Shown piece by piece: positions 10,749 through 21,880 of a stretch of 64,000 nucleotides of DNA. Numbering within the stretch: position 1 is the stretch's first letter; the number at the start of each line of letters is the position of its first letter. The notes beneath the pieces were generated by a model. The model made no database searches. It saw only the letters and a list, made by a program, of their open reading frames with translations, and was not told the DNA's origin. Source of the DNA: Nemophila menziesii (Eukaryota; Streptophyta; Magnoliopsida; Boraginales; Hydrophyllaceae). The position numbers and the translations under genes are program-made. Location: assembly GCA_029959085.1 (NCBI GenBank), contig JARWIR010000018.1, positions 17,855,001-17,919,000 on the forward strand, given 5' to 3'.

Positions 10749-11801
10749 ATGGAATTTAATCTTTTGGAAAAGTCGTCTTCTACTCGACCTCCACTTTTTG
10801 TAGGAACTTACTATTTTGCTTGGAGAACAAAAATGGAGGAATTTATCAAAGCCGAAGATCCCGATCAATGGAGAATCGTTATGGAAGGTCCATTCGTTCC
10901 TTATAAAGAGGAGTTAAATGAAGCGGGAGTTCTTAAGCTAAATCAAGAAGAAAAAGATTTTGATGAACTTACCATTGAGGAAAAGGCTAAGCTCACTCAA
11001 AATGCAAAACCAATGTACACTCTCATTCGTGGAATTTTCGAAGAAATTTTCTCACAAATGTTAGATTGTAAATCCGCAAAAGAGCTTTGGAATCGTTTGG
11101 AGTTTTTATATGGAATTGTCGAAAATGACGAAGAAGAAGAAGTCTTAATCCATAATGAATCTCATGACAATTCTAAACCAAACCATGAGGTAGCACTCTA
11201 TCCTAACTCTTTATCTCTTCCTTATAATTATGGTGATATTAGGAAAATTTCATCCCTTCTCAAAATTCTTGATTCTCAAATCCATTTGAATAATCTTATG
11301 TTAAAAAAGGGTAAAGTTGAGCTAAAGAATTGTTTTAAATGTTGTATCACTTTGGGTGATATTCTTGGCAATACTAAAAACCCTTGTTTTGAAAACATTT
11401 TTTCTTCAAATAAATGGCAACATCCTATGAAGAAAAATATAGAAGGTTTTATAAAATTGGATGAAACTTTTTCCCTCGCTCTTAAAACTTTAAAAAATCA
11501 TCCTTTTTCAAATGTCACTCCTTTTGATCCAAATGGCTTTTTTAAAGAAAAATTATATTTAAGTGATAATTTGGATATTGGTAAGAATGTGGGAACTTCA
11601 TGTTCAAAACCCTCACATGATAGCTCTACTCGAAAAAGAAGTTCTTGCAATTATTGTGGTAAACCCGGTCATCATGCTTCTACGTGTCATTACCATGAAC
11701 AACTTGAAAGTGGATCTTTGATACCCTCATGGGAAAAACCAATATGGATCGTGACAAATGCTAACAACATTTCCGGATCCATTCCACCTCGGTTACCATA
11801 G
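10749..11801 (+). CDS. Copia-1 gag-like protein
   Basis: I chose the ATG at 10749 because the start matches the Copia-2 gag layout: a few residues, then SSTRPPLFVGTYYFAWRTKM (Copia-2: CSTRPPLFVGKDYFGWKKKM). The N-terminal part is the plant Copia gag region and the C terminus carries a CCHC zinc knuckle, CNYCGKPGHHASTC, near residue 305. Between them the central gag region (about 150 residues in Copia-2) is shortened and replaced by divergent sequence rich in Asn, Lys and Leu. The frame has no stop over 350 codons, which suggests recent activity or selection. The protein would form the particle shell and bind element RNA. No protease follows it. Confidence 0.8.
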   Translation: MEFNLLEKSSSTRPPLFVGTYYFAWRTKMEEFIKAEDPDQWRIVMEGPFVPYKEELNEAGVLKLNQEEKDFDELTIEEKAKLTQNAKPMYTLIRGIFEEIFSQMLDCKSAKELWNRLEFLYGIVENDEEEEVLIHNESHDNSKPNHEVALYPNSLSLPYNYGDIRKISSLLKILDSQIHLNNLMLKKGKVELKNCFKCCITLGDILGNTKNPCFENIFSSNKWQHPMKKNIEGFIKLDETFSLALKTLKNHPFSNVTPFDPNGFFKEKLYLSDNLDIGKNVGTSCSKPSHDSSTRKRSSCNYCGKPGHHASTCHYHEQLESGSLIPSWEKPIWIVTNANNISGSIPPRLP

Positions 11802-12224
11802 TAATATTCATTGAAGGTGTTGAGCGTCAAGAAAACGGAATTTTATGCAAAAGGACGTTCAAACCTCATAAAAGGAAAATACGGTGAAATCCTTCCTTTC
11901 TTCTTTTTTGTTTATGTGTTATTATGTGTTTTATGTGAATTATCCTCTATGTGCTATTATCTTTTGTATCTTGACCTTTTTTTTTTGCTTAAATGTTGCT
12001 TTGTTGTTACATTGGGTCTTTTTCTACTTTTAGAAAACTTAGGGGTATTTGTGAAATAAACTGCTTTATGAGTTTTCGGGGTTTTCCTTGGTATTTCTTT
12101 TCAAAACAAAGTTGCTCTAAATTATTTTATACCATTCCGAATCTTTTGGGGAAGTTTCGAATGTGTTTCGGGTGTTTTTAAAAGAATCAAAAATTTCATT
12201 TTTTGTGTCCAAACCGAACACTTT
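11802..12224 (+). other. Copia-1 internal non-coding spacer
   Basis: T-rich sequence between gag and the second ORF; where Copia-2 has protease onward, nothing comparable is present here. Short open frames in it are Phe/Leu/Cys-rich by composition only. Confidence 0.6.
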
Positions 12225-12352
12225 TGCGGTGCACCGGACCATTCCGCGGTACACCGCGTCTCAGGGTTTCAGCAGTTATTTTTTTCTTTTATTTTTTCGC
12301 CCAGTTTATTTTAGCAGTGCGGTACACCGCACGATTCCCGCGGTACACCGCA
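12225..12352 (+). promoter_or_regulatory. Internal CGGTRCACCG motif block of Copia-1
   Basis: Four copies: GCGGTGCACCGGACC, GCGGTACACCGCG, GCGGTACACCGCAC and GCGGTACACCGCAGG. They repeat the motif of the element's own LTR U3 but lie in the interior, about 200 bp upstream of the second ORF. The Athila-like element at 37554-55111 has a similar block in front of its own third ORF. Confidence 0.55.
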
Positions 12353-12545
12353 GGTTAGGTTTTTGACAGCAATATTAGGCCGTTTTCTCTTCTATTCTCC
12401 TTATTCCACCATTAAAACATTCCCTCTCCTCCTCCTAGGCGATTTCTGGCCACCATAGCTCCGTTTCCACCACCTAAAAACCCATCTTCACCTCTTAAAT
12501 CACTTCTCTCTCTCTCTCCTTCATTACCCACTTCCCCTCTTCACC

Positions 12546-13780
12546 ATGAGAGAAAAGAAAGCTGCTCCAAAGAAGAAAACCACCACCGGAGCCTTCCCAG
12601 CCGCCGCCGTGCTCCTTCTCCGGCGAGGTCACCAGCACCTCCTCCACTCCGGCCATTCGAGCCTCTCCCGGGTAGAACTTTTAGTGATTCGGCTTTTCCA
12701 ACGGGTGAAAATTCTCTTCTTGAACTATTTAAATTTCAAGGTTGTGATAATGTCTTTGCATATTCGGGTACTCAATTAGCAAGTGGATTAATTGAAGAAT
12801 TTTGCACAAATTTTGAATATGATAGTGCAAATAACTTAGTAAAATCATTAGTTTCAGGTACCGTTTTAAGGTTAAAATTACATGTGTTATGTGCTCGTTA
12901 TCGTATCCCGTTCGATGGTTTTAGTGGTTTTTGGTCAAGTGGTTGGGATGGTTCTACTCTTGATATTGTGGGTCAAAATGAGGTTATGGATTTTGTTAAT
13001 AGTAGGATGATTGTTCCCGATGGAAATTGGAATTTGCGTAGTTTTGATCCGGAATTTATTGTGGCTCATAAGTTTCTTATTTCGACCATAATTCCGAAAG
13101 ACAAACATGATGCTAAGTTAATTCCTTATGAAGCTTATCTCCTATTTTTAATCTTTGCTAAGCGTCCGATTAATATTATTGCTATTATGTTCAAATGGAT
13201 GAATCACGCTAGAACCGCAAGAGATAAAGTCCCATATGGTATTTTTCTTACTAAGATCTTTGAGGGAAGTGAAATTTCGTTAGGAGGAACAAATGTGAAA
13301 TCAATTGATAAAGCATGGTGTTTCGATTATAGCACAATCAAGAGAATGAAATTTTCTATTTATAATAACTCCTATGTTTCGCATTCGGTTATTAATCGTA
13401 TTTCGGATGTTGCTATTCGTAATCGTATCATACAAGCTAGAGAAGGAACTCATGGTCCGGCACTTGACACACTTGAACTATTGGATGTTCCGGGTCAACA
13501 AAATCCTATCCCAAATGAGCCTCCTCAAAACCCCACTCATGAGAATCTTCCTAATCCTTCTAGTTTCGAAGGTGCTTTGTCTCGGTTTATGGATTATATT
13601 GGTAGAAAATTTGAGGTTTTAGAGGAAAAGATAGAAAGGAAATTTGGTGTGTTGGAAGAGAAAATTGGACATCTTGCTAGTGAATTATCTTGTGTTAAAA
13701 ATGATGTCTCATGCATCAAAGATGATGTTTCACATCCTCGAAGCTGTTCTAGAAGCCGCTCTCCCCGGGAATTGCGTTAA
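12546..13780 (+). pseudogene. Second ORF of Copia-1, plant 'putative transposon protein' type, frameshifted
   Basis: An ATG at 12546 after a pyrimidine-rich leader opens a basic Lys/Thr-rich start. About 20-25 codons on, the informative frame moves to another register: Pro/Arg-rich text leading to GRTFSDSAFPTGE runs without a stop through 12884 to 13780. One frameshift near 12600 explains this; the long frame has its first own ATG at 12884. The body has RSFDPEFIVAHKFLI and FAKRPINIIAIMFKWM, which resembles the uncharacterised domain of many plant LTR elements ('putative plant transposon protein'). The last 80 residues form heptad-like repeats (KFEVLEEKIERKFGVLEEKI), a predicted coiled coil, then a Ser/Arg tail. 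The function is unknown. It occupies the place of pol. Confidence 0.7.
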
Positions 13781-14850
13781 ATGGTTGTGGTGTTTGGTGT
13801 TTGGTTTTCAAATCTTCATTTAATCTTATTTGGTGTTTTTTATGTGTTTTTTATTGTCTTGGACTAAGTTTGTGGTGTTTTATGCTTTATTTGTTTATGG
13901 GTCCGTGTTTTGGACACTTAGGATTCTATTACTACTTGGTTTTATTTGGATATTAGGATACTTTGTGTTTTATCTTGGATAATTGTTTTTGTTTTGCTAT
14001 GTTTTTGTCTTAAATTGCTTAGTGCTTAATTTATATGCTTTGGATATTAATGTTGCTAACACTTTCCTTGATGATATAGGTACTATTGCATCTCTAATCC
14101 TTGATCTCTTATAATATTGCTTTTTAGTCCCTATAGATTGTTCCATTTGTCTTAGTTCCCAAAATGATTGAAAATTGCATTTAGGTCCCTAAAAATTTTT
14201 TAAATTGCTTTTGAGTCCTTAAAACTTTTGAATTTTTTTTTTATCACCCATGCTTCTCAAAAAATACATTTTACCCCCTAAAGTTTTTCAAAGTGATTTC
14301 AAATATTCTTCTTAGGGAAAAATTGTAGATCAAAACTTTTTACAAATTGAAACAAACTCTATGCATTTTGTAAGGGGGAGTTGTTGTTAGAAACTCTAAT
14401 GCTTTGGCTAATCTTTTTATCTCATACTTTGCAACTAATCATTTGTGTCATTAGAAAGCATATGAAATGAAAATCTATCGATCAAGGAGTTGGTAATAAG
14501 TCTCTATCTCTTAAACTCTTGCTCTTCAATTATCTATCTTTGTGCATCTCTTTCTAAATTTTTTTTTATCTCTAAACTCTTGCATTATCGTTGTTTAAAA
14601 TCTATTCACTTGAGCTTTTTGCTCTTCTATCCTTAGTTATTTTTATTAACCCCGTCTTTTTGATGAAGACAAAGGGGGAGAAATATGTGCACTAAAACTT
14701 TCAAAACTTGCACGCTTTAAAACTCACAAATGCATCTCAAATCTTATATGCTTATTGTGAGGGGGAGCTTAATGTCATTAGTGCTTAAACTTTCATATCA
14801 TTCCTAAGGTGTTTTAGTGAAGGATTTGTCATCATCAAAAATGGGGAGAT
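13781..14850 (+). other. Copia-1 3' internal region with repeated purine tracts
   Basis: No gene. It has several GGGGGAG tracts (for example 14370-14380, 14673-14682 and 14760-14767) and a final tract AAAAATGGGGAGA (14837-14849) abutting the 3' LTR, which is the likely polypurine tract for plus-strand priming. Copia-2 has the same repeated GGGGGAG pattern before its 3' LTR. Confidence 0.75.
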
Positions 14851-16214
14851 TGTTGGCATATAGCCTCCCTTAATAGGTTGTTTTAATGTGACAAATCCTC
14901 TTGTGTTTAGTGTGCTATTTACTCTTGTTATACATACTCTATCTTGCACTCTATTTCATCAAAAATCACATCTTTATCATGTTGATCTTAGCTTTATTGT
15001 TATATGTTATGAAACTAATTCTCTTACAATACGTTTAACCTTATCCTTGTGTACATTGAGAATTAGCTTTAGTGATCAACTTCAAAGGTTCTTAGAATGA
15101 TGTTTCCAACAACTTTCGTGAAGAAGATTTATTGATCCAAGTCATTATCTTTCAAAGTTACTTGGCGCGGTACACCGGACCAAGAATGCGGACCAGGGCG
15201 CGGTGCATAGGCTAGCCCGTCAGAGAGTTAGAAAATCAAACCGTTGAGGTGCGGTACACCGCACGAAAACTTGCGGTACACCGCAAGGAAGGTTTTTCTG
15301 CACAAAGTTTAAGTTATAAAGAATATATCCGTTGGGAGATTAATAGATCCGTTGGACCCAAGCCTTATGACCGTTGGAAGCCATTTTCTACTATAAATTG
15401 AAGCTCTTTGAAGGCTACAACTACACCAACTAATTACAAACATTAAGGGGCTTAATTGTTATCATTCAAGAAGGTGTCAAGAGCTATACATAGTCAAAAT
15501 CAATCTTAGTGAGCTTATAAGTCCTTTCAAGGAGTTAATCAAACAAGCCACAAGGTTCTATCTACTCAAGAGGAGTTCACAAGCTTTATAGTTCATATCC
15601 ACTCTTTTAGGAGTTTAGTTACAAGCTTTTATAAGCAACCCTTTAAACACTTTGTTTCTATCCTCTTAAGTCTAGGTCTTGTAATAGATAGATTAAGAGA
15701 GAATTCAAGTATAGGGAGTATACTTGGTATCCTTGTGTTGTGATTACACAAGTGTTTGTCCTTCGTGTTATCGAAGAGGTTGTAAGGGTTATTGTGTTCT
15801 CGACCCGGTTAAGAGAGACACGGGAGCTTAGTGAAAAGCTTGAAATCCTAAGGAGGCTTCCTTAGGTAGTGGATGTAGGGAAACCGAACCACTATAAATC
15901 GAGTGTATCTTTCTATCCCTACTCTATTTACTTTCCGCACTTTATATGTTTGATAATATGCTAGCATGATTATTGTGATATTGTTAATCTAGTTTATCCA
16001 ACATATAGTCTTCTAGAGTAGTAAGATATTGGATTGTCGATTTACTTGTTTTACTTATATATCATACCTCCTACTTACCCTTTGCATGATCCTAAGTGTT
16101 TGGTATATTAAGTTGAATTAGAAGTTCTCACTTAAACTTATAATTATCCAAAAGATTTTTAATTAGGCATTAATCTTATTAGTAATCCTATTCACCCCCC
16201 CTCTAGGACTTTCA
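14851..16214 (+). repeat. Copia-1 3' LTR (1364 bp)
   Basis: Direct repeat of 9307-10691 with about five substitutions (near 15290, 15546, 15795, 15902 and 15986) and without the 21-bp duplication. It is followed by the target duplication GAAAT. Confidence 0.93.
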
Positions 16215-17279
16215 GAAATAACCGAACAAGATCTATTTAGTCCCGTACAAGTCGAAAAGTGAATCAACTCAAGGATAAGTTCTTGTTTTTCCACCTTTAT
16301 GTAAGTTTAAAAATTACTTTGACTCCTACTTTCTTATACAACCACACTTTGACTCTAGTTACACTAACATTCATTCACAAACATGGTTATACATCATTTG
16401 GATGCTAAATCAATATGTGAATGATGATCTATATGAAGAGAACTATATGGTGCAACTTGAAGGGTTGGTACTTTTAGGTCAAGGGGATAAAGTAAGAAAA
16501 CTTATGAAATTGTTTCAGGTTGTTAAACGACCACCTTGCTATTGAAATTGTATCTCAATAAAAGATGGATCATATTGTGTTACACTTTTGTCAATATGTT
16601 TATAACATGATCCACTTTTGGTACTTTCATTCATGGGACTTAGTTCTTTTATTCTTCTATTTGTGAATAAAAGATGTGTGGGAAGCTGATCCTAAGGATA
16701 AAATTCATTAAAGTCAATAATAGAATTTACCTTAGTTAGTCTCACTTTGTTAGAAAAGTTTGACACCATTGATATATTATCTGGTAAAAAATCCTTATAA
16801 TACTAGTATTCATGAATAAGAGATTTGTGGGGGTGTACCCCTTAATAAATATGAAATAACTACAAGGATTATGATGTTCTTAATAAACTATACTTAACTT
16901 GGTATTGTCTATATTGTAAAGAGACTCAAGTGGTGACATTGGGTTATTATTTATCATTTAATAAAGTACGAGAGAGGTACTATTGATCTTGATGTGTGTT
17001 TTAAAACGACTCATGTAGTTCTTGAAAGATTTTTGTTACGCAACTAGGTCACATATAAATGATGAAATAAATGGCTGATTTGTTTACTAAAAAACTTAAC
17101 CAGGAGAGTGATCCTGGGAATGTTGAGTGATAGGACTACAACCCATTAATGGGGAACCTATGATTAATAATTACTTATGATGCACTAAAATCCTATCTAT
17201 ATAGTGTAAATTGTGCATACATGAGAAAATTAAAACTTAATGAATTCATAGCCATGCGAGGTGGTCCTATTGAGACGGA
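16215..17279 (+). pseudogene. 3' half of the old split Copia: decayed RT and RNase H end
   Basis: Around 16382-16515 the broken frame gives VNDDLYEENYMVQLEG followed by GQGDKVRKLMK, recognisable as the reverse-transcriptase segment usually seen as 'NG-L-EEIYM-QPEGF---KVCKL-KSLYGLKQ'. Around 17040-17110 a frame gives a decayed version of the 'LADIFTKPL' end of Copia pol. Stops and frameshifts are frequent. With 8008-9306 it makes one old element split by Copia-1. Its right end is cut by the Athila-like LTR at 17280. Confidence 0.65.
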
Positions 17280-18722
17280 TGGTGTCGCCTAGGGTGTGAT
17301 AAAAATAAGATAAAATAAAGTCTAGAAAACTACGCACTCTCACCCTAGACAGGCACAGTACTGCAAGTATTACAGGACGTATGCAAGTTTTAGTTGATAA
17401 GTTGAGTTCGTTCTCAGAGACTTAAGTGTGTTAATCACGTGGGTAGGAATAACGAGTAAAAGTAAATAATTATAGACAGAAAATAAAAGTAAATAGATTT
17501 CGAAATTACTAATTATACTAAGAAAATAAAAGACAATAAAATAAATACGAAGAATATGAGATGAGAAATATAGCTTAGGTTTTGCTAGTATGCACTAATC
17601 CTTCTAATTCTTTCTAAAAATCTAGTTTATAAGGGAGAATATTAGCTCTTGTATACTTAGTCAGGATTCTAAATTCTCATTCCTTAGACCTTGAGAGCGA
17701 CTAAGGGGGCTACGGCACAACCAAGAAGCTGTTTCAAATAGGGTTATCAAACGCTACTAAGGCCCTAAGCAAACAATTCATTCAATTGGTGATATGGTGA
17801 TTAAATTATACCCTAATGACTATCTAGTTAGAATCAGTTTTGTCAGGACTAATATCGACACTAGACGTTATGTGGTGGTTCAATAGTTAAACACCCAGCT
17901 AAGGTGATCATCTAACTACTATTAAGGCAATCCTAAAGTGATCAGTTCTAGGACAGGCAATAAATCAAAACACATAAACAAATATAAAGGTAAAAAGCTA
18001 ATATCAGATTAAAACATGTAATTCCCAAAGAAACTTAGATAGAAGAATTAGAATTCATAGATTATACATGATGCAAAACCCAAGCTATGGGGAGTTTAGT
18101 TCATACCTGATGGAAATAAACTAAAAGAAATTACAAAAGACATCATCTTGCTCTCTACAATAAACTGGAAGAATAAAACCTTAAGAACTAATTACTATGA
18201 GGCAAGGATTGCTAGGGGTCATTTTACAAGTGATATAAGGGTGTATTTATAGGTGTTTAGAAGACCTAATTCGTTTTCTTGAGGGAGAAGCAAAGTAGTG
18301 GACTCCAAGCCCAACTCAAATTCGTATGGAAATAAAGATAAATTCTGGTGAACTGTTTTGAGCATATCTTCTTCGTTATTGGTCGGTTTTTGCTCCACAA
18401 TATACCAAAAGAATCCTCAGCGAATTATCTACGTCCCTATGAAAGGAATTTACCAAAATCGGTTTTTTTGGATTTATCACCACTTCTTTAGGCGTAGCTG
18501 CAGAAATTCAGATTTAGGCAGCTTTTCCTTTTCCATAATTTTAGCTTTTGTTTCCTTATCTTCAATTACCATGCTAATCTCTTTCCATATCTTGTAGTCT
18601 TTGACTTGGACTCTAATTAATCTCCATAATTATCTTTAAAGCTTCACACTAAATAAACTATTAAACCCAATATGCTCTAAATATAATAATTCACTAAATC
18701 AAGACTCAAAATAGGAAAGTGC
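17280..18722 (-). repeat. Athila-like LTR remnant, minus strand
   Basis: Reverse complement of most of the 1528-bp LTR found at 37554-39081 and 53584-55111. It starts with TGGTGTCGCC (complement of the LTR end GGCGACACCA) and carries the same TATA region in reverse (about 18240-18252). The U3 beginning is missing: at about 18722 the sequence switches directly to an ORF fragment. It is more diverged than the two intact LTRs and has no recognisable target duplication. Confidence 0.85.
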
Positions 18723-19132
18723 ACTTTTCTTCCTTTGAGACTTGCGTAATTCCCGCTCCTCTTAAAATTGTCTTGATCCAGTTTTTATCAATATTATTCA
18801 TCATGTTAAAATTGCAGTTTCTCTTCTTTACTTGGAATCACATCCATCTTCCGAACAAGGCACGTGATCGTAGTAGAATATTATAAACTAAAGAACAAAG
18901 TAGGAGAGACCGAAAATCGCATCACCTCCTCAAATATCACTCGTGCCACATCCACTTCTTCTCCTCTTAAAATACAATTCAACAAAATTGCGTTTTTCTT
19001 AGTTACCTCCGAGTTTCTTTGAGTTCCAAAGACATTTGCTATAACTATATTGTGCCAAACTTTTGTATCTCCTTGGAGGTATTTGTAAGGCCAAGGTGCC
19101 TTCGATTCTCCCTTATTTGCTTGCACTTTATC
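18723..19132 (-). pseudogene. Fragment of the Athila-like third ORF fused to an LTR
   Basis: On the minus strand, from 19132 down, it encodes KGESKAPWPYKYLQGDTKVWHN and LRGEEVDVARVIFEEVMRFSVSP, matching the ORF at 43184-44380 (KGELKAPWPYKYLQADARIW...). After frame damage the nucleotide match continues to the region of TQVSKEEK (about 18735), where it joins LTR sequence. So the deletion removed everything from the third ORF's C terminus to inside U3 of the 3' LTR. The junction lies in a short AAGTGCAC stretch. Confidence 0.8.
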
Positions 19133-19297
19133 CTGTGGTTACATTCATTTTTATTTTGTATTATTTTATATGAGAACACGTTTAAATTATCGTCTGGATT
19201 ATACTCTATGTTTTGTAACGTAGTATCTATTTAGATAATTTAATGGGTGTCAAAATGTTTTAATTGTGAATAATATAGCTATTACTATAACTTACTG

Positions 19298-19680
19298 GGA
19301 AAGGCCATGGACGACCATCATATGGATTCCTTGTATCACCACTAGAGGAAAACTCGACACCAAAGACCAAATAACCTACATAGAACTTGATCTAATCTGT
19401 CTACTTTGCAAGGAAGATTTCAAAACCTAGAAGCACCTATACTTTGAGTGCAAGTTTACCAACAAAATTTGGGGTACCATACAGAGATGGGTGGGTAAGG
19501 GGGAGTTATGTCTACCATCCAGAGCATCCTAAAATAGTTAAAGAAAAGAAAGACAAGCCAAGAATAGCGTGGAGAACAAAATGCAAGATGGCTTTCACAT
19601 GGATAGTATATTTGATCTAACAAGTTATAAATAAATAGAGGGTTTACTCCCCAATTTGAAGAGTACAGTAAAAAATATTA
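19298..19680 (+). pseudogene. LINE 3' fragment (zf-RVT region), decayed
   Basis: A broken frame reads ICLLCKEDFKT, stop, KHLYFECKFTNKIW, the C-x2-C ... H-x3-6-C pattern of the zf-RVT domain found after the reverse transcriptase of plant LINEs. Further stops follow. It ends close to where the duplicated unit starts (about 19700). Confidence 0.6.
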
Positions 19681-20476
19681 AATTTCATATTTACAGTTAT
19701 GTTTATATGATCTGTCCACATCTCGCTTTCTCGGGAGATAGTGGACTACTATTTCATCCCCACCTAAACCTAGACTCATGGTATATACTTTTGTGGGAGA
19801 TAGTATTTTTTTACTAAGTTAGAGTGAAGTGATGTTAGGATTAGTCAAACTAGTAATGATGCAATTATGTTTGTTGTATCATTTATAATTTATTTATTTA
19901 CTCGATAAAAAAACCGGTTGTGCCCCAGTTCTTTCCTCGCCATTCCCAATTAGAGATAAAACTTATCATGAATCGACTTTCAGATTAAGCAAGGTAGTTC
20001 GCATACAATATTTCATTATGTAAATCAATTAATTTCACCGTCGTCGGCAACAGATAACCTATTTTCCTCGTAAATAAGATTTACGATCCGTTCTCATCTC
20101 GAATTAATATGCGTGTTTTCTCAGAATTGATGACAAATACTTATTAAAATATGATTATATAGTTAAGAATCTTGTCAGCACGTGGATTATTTTTTTTGGA
20201 AGAACATCGTGTGGATATAAAGTTAACCATAACTTTAGTTTTAGAGATTAAAACTAACTGCACATGAAATGAGATTAAAACTAATCATGATGGTGACGTT
20301 TTCTCATGATCTTTTGAGAAAGGTTCCTGATAACATTTTGAAATGAAATTCGACCAAAAATAAAAGTTTAGTAATATGATGGTAATGACTGTTTGATATG
20401 GACCATTTTCTTTATAAACCTTCTCCACGTTCTTATTTTCAAAATTTAATGTAGCAAGTTTCTTCAACTATGCAGC

Positions 20477-21633
20477 TCAGCCTGGCTATCGGCCGTACCG
20501 GTCCGTGTTCGGACCGGTTTTTATCGTGTAACGTCCTTATCGGACCGGACCGGTCTATCGGACACCCACTATCGGTCCCGGTCCGGACCGGTTCTTCGGT
20601 CCCAATTTAGAGAAAACCGACCGATAACGGGGACCGGTTTATCGGTTCCGGTTTCGGTCCCGGACCGGTCCCACTATCGGTTTTATCGGTTTTTATCTTT
20701 TTTTTTTTTTTTTTTTTTTTAATTTTTTATCCAATAAAGTCCAATGATAATCACATATAACAACACTCCAATGATAATCACAGTTCAATAAAATCCACCA
20801 AAACCAGAATTTGCATCTCAAAAGTACCAATTTTCTAAAAACCACATGGGCAAAAGTACTAATTTTCGAATACTCCGTGGGGCTAAAGTAACAATTTCTG
20901 AAAACACACAGGCCACAGAACAAGCTTATAATTTTGGTCAGAAATTACAATATCAAATTGCAGAAACAAGGAATTTCCGAGTATAGAATACAATACCCTT
21001 GGTCAGATATAAATTAGTAAATTATTTAATAAAAACTTACATAGATAACCAATTGAAAACATCGGTTCAAGCTCAAGAACCCCCAAATCCTAAACCATCC
21101 AAGCTAATCATAGATAAATGGTTAAAAACAGATATAGAAGCCACCGTAATTGAAGAACCAAATAGAGGGGAATCAATTGAAATTTACAAATGATTTGATG
21201 CAACAATGGATGAAGGAGAATTGGATTTACGCTTTGAATTGATTTACGGTGTCGATGGGTGTGAATGAAATGAGGGAGTAAATGGGATCGGGGGATATGA
21301 AGTGGGGTGGGGTATGAAATGTTTTGGGCTGCAGAATTGGGTTTTTGGAAATTAAGTGATGGGCTGCAGAATTGGGTTTGGTGTTAATAAGTGTTGGGCT
21401 GCAATATAAAAAAAAAAAAAAAAAAATAGTAACGGGCCGTTACCGGTCCGTATCAGTCACGGACCGGTTCGGTCCAAGTAAAAAATCAGAAAATATAAAC
21501 GCCGCACGGTAACAGATACGGCGTTCCGTTCCGTTCCGGCCACCACCACCATACCGGTCTCGTTCGGTCGCCGGTGCTAATCGGTCCGGGCCGGTCCGGC
21601 GGACCGGAAACCGGTGTCCGATAGCCAGGCTGA
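20477..21633. mobile_element. Non-autonomous hAT with GGACCGG subterminal repeats
   Basis: The terminal inverted repeats are TCAGCCTGGCTATCGG and CCGATAGCCAGGCTGA, and the perfect 8-bp target duplication TATGCAGC lies at 20469-20476 and 21634-21641. The first 220 and last 200 bp are packed with CCGGTCC/GGACCGG and TATCGG units, probable transposase-binding repeats. The interior has two A/T tracts and a short frame (20999-21193, ending ESIEIYK), possibly a transposase remnant. It interrupts only the left arm of palindrome 1. Confidence 0.9.
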
Positions 21634-21786
21634 TATGCAGCTAGGCTTCCTCTTAAGGTGATGTTCAATGGCTTTTGGTTCGAAAAGCTTAGTTATTAGC
21701 TAATGTTAACCCTTAGTTCTCTCCACCTTCTTAGTCCATTATCCATACAGATAATTTTTAAAAAGTTTTAGTTTGATTCCGTACAG

Positions 21787-21880
21787 ATGGGTCTCCTCAG
21801 CATGAAGATGCCTTTTGCTATACCTGCAAAACAGAATTTGGATCCGGAAAAGCTTTGACATTTAAGTGCAATGTGAAGGA
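21787..21880 (+). pseudogene. C2H2-like zinc-finger start, palindrome 1 left arm
   Basis: After a splice-acceptor-like GATTCCGTACAG an ATG follows. The useful frame reads DAFCYTCKTEFGSGKALT, then departs from the palindrome 2 version (which has SHNGSIH next). An indel next to the ATG (GGGTCTCCTCAG against GGATCCTCAG in the other copies) puts the ATG out of frame. The inverted partner is at 22195-22255 on the minus strand. It is a fragment, with no intact gene beyond this exon. Confidence 0.6.

Larger units (their letters stand above)
9307..16214 (+). mobile_element. Copia-1: young non-autonomous Copia-type LTR element without pol
   Basis: Two nearly identical LTRs begin TGTTGGCATATAG and end CTAGGACTTTCA. 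A perfect 5-bp target duplication GAAAT lies at 9302-9306 and 16215-16219. An initiator-Met-tRNA primer site follows the 5' LTR, and a purine tract precedes the 3' LTR. The interior (10692-14850) encodes a gag-like protein and a second ORF, with no protease, integrase, reverse transcriptase or RNase H. By eye the LTRs differ by about five substitutions and one 21-bp duplication, so the insertion is recent. It sits inside an older Copia element. Its LTRs and gag resemble those of Copia-2 (45466-53084). Confidence 0.93.
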
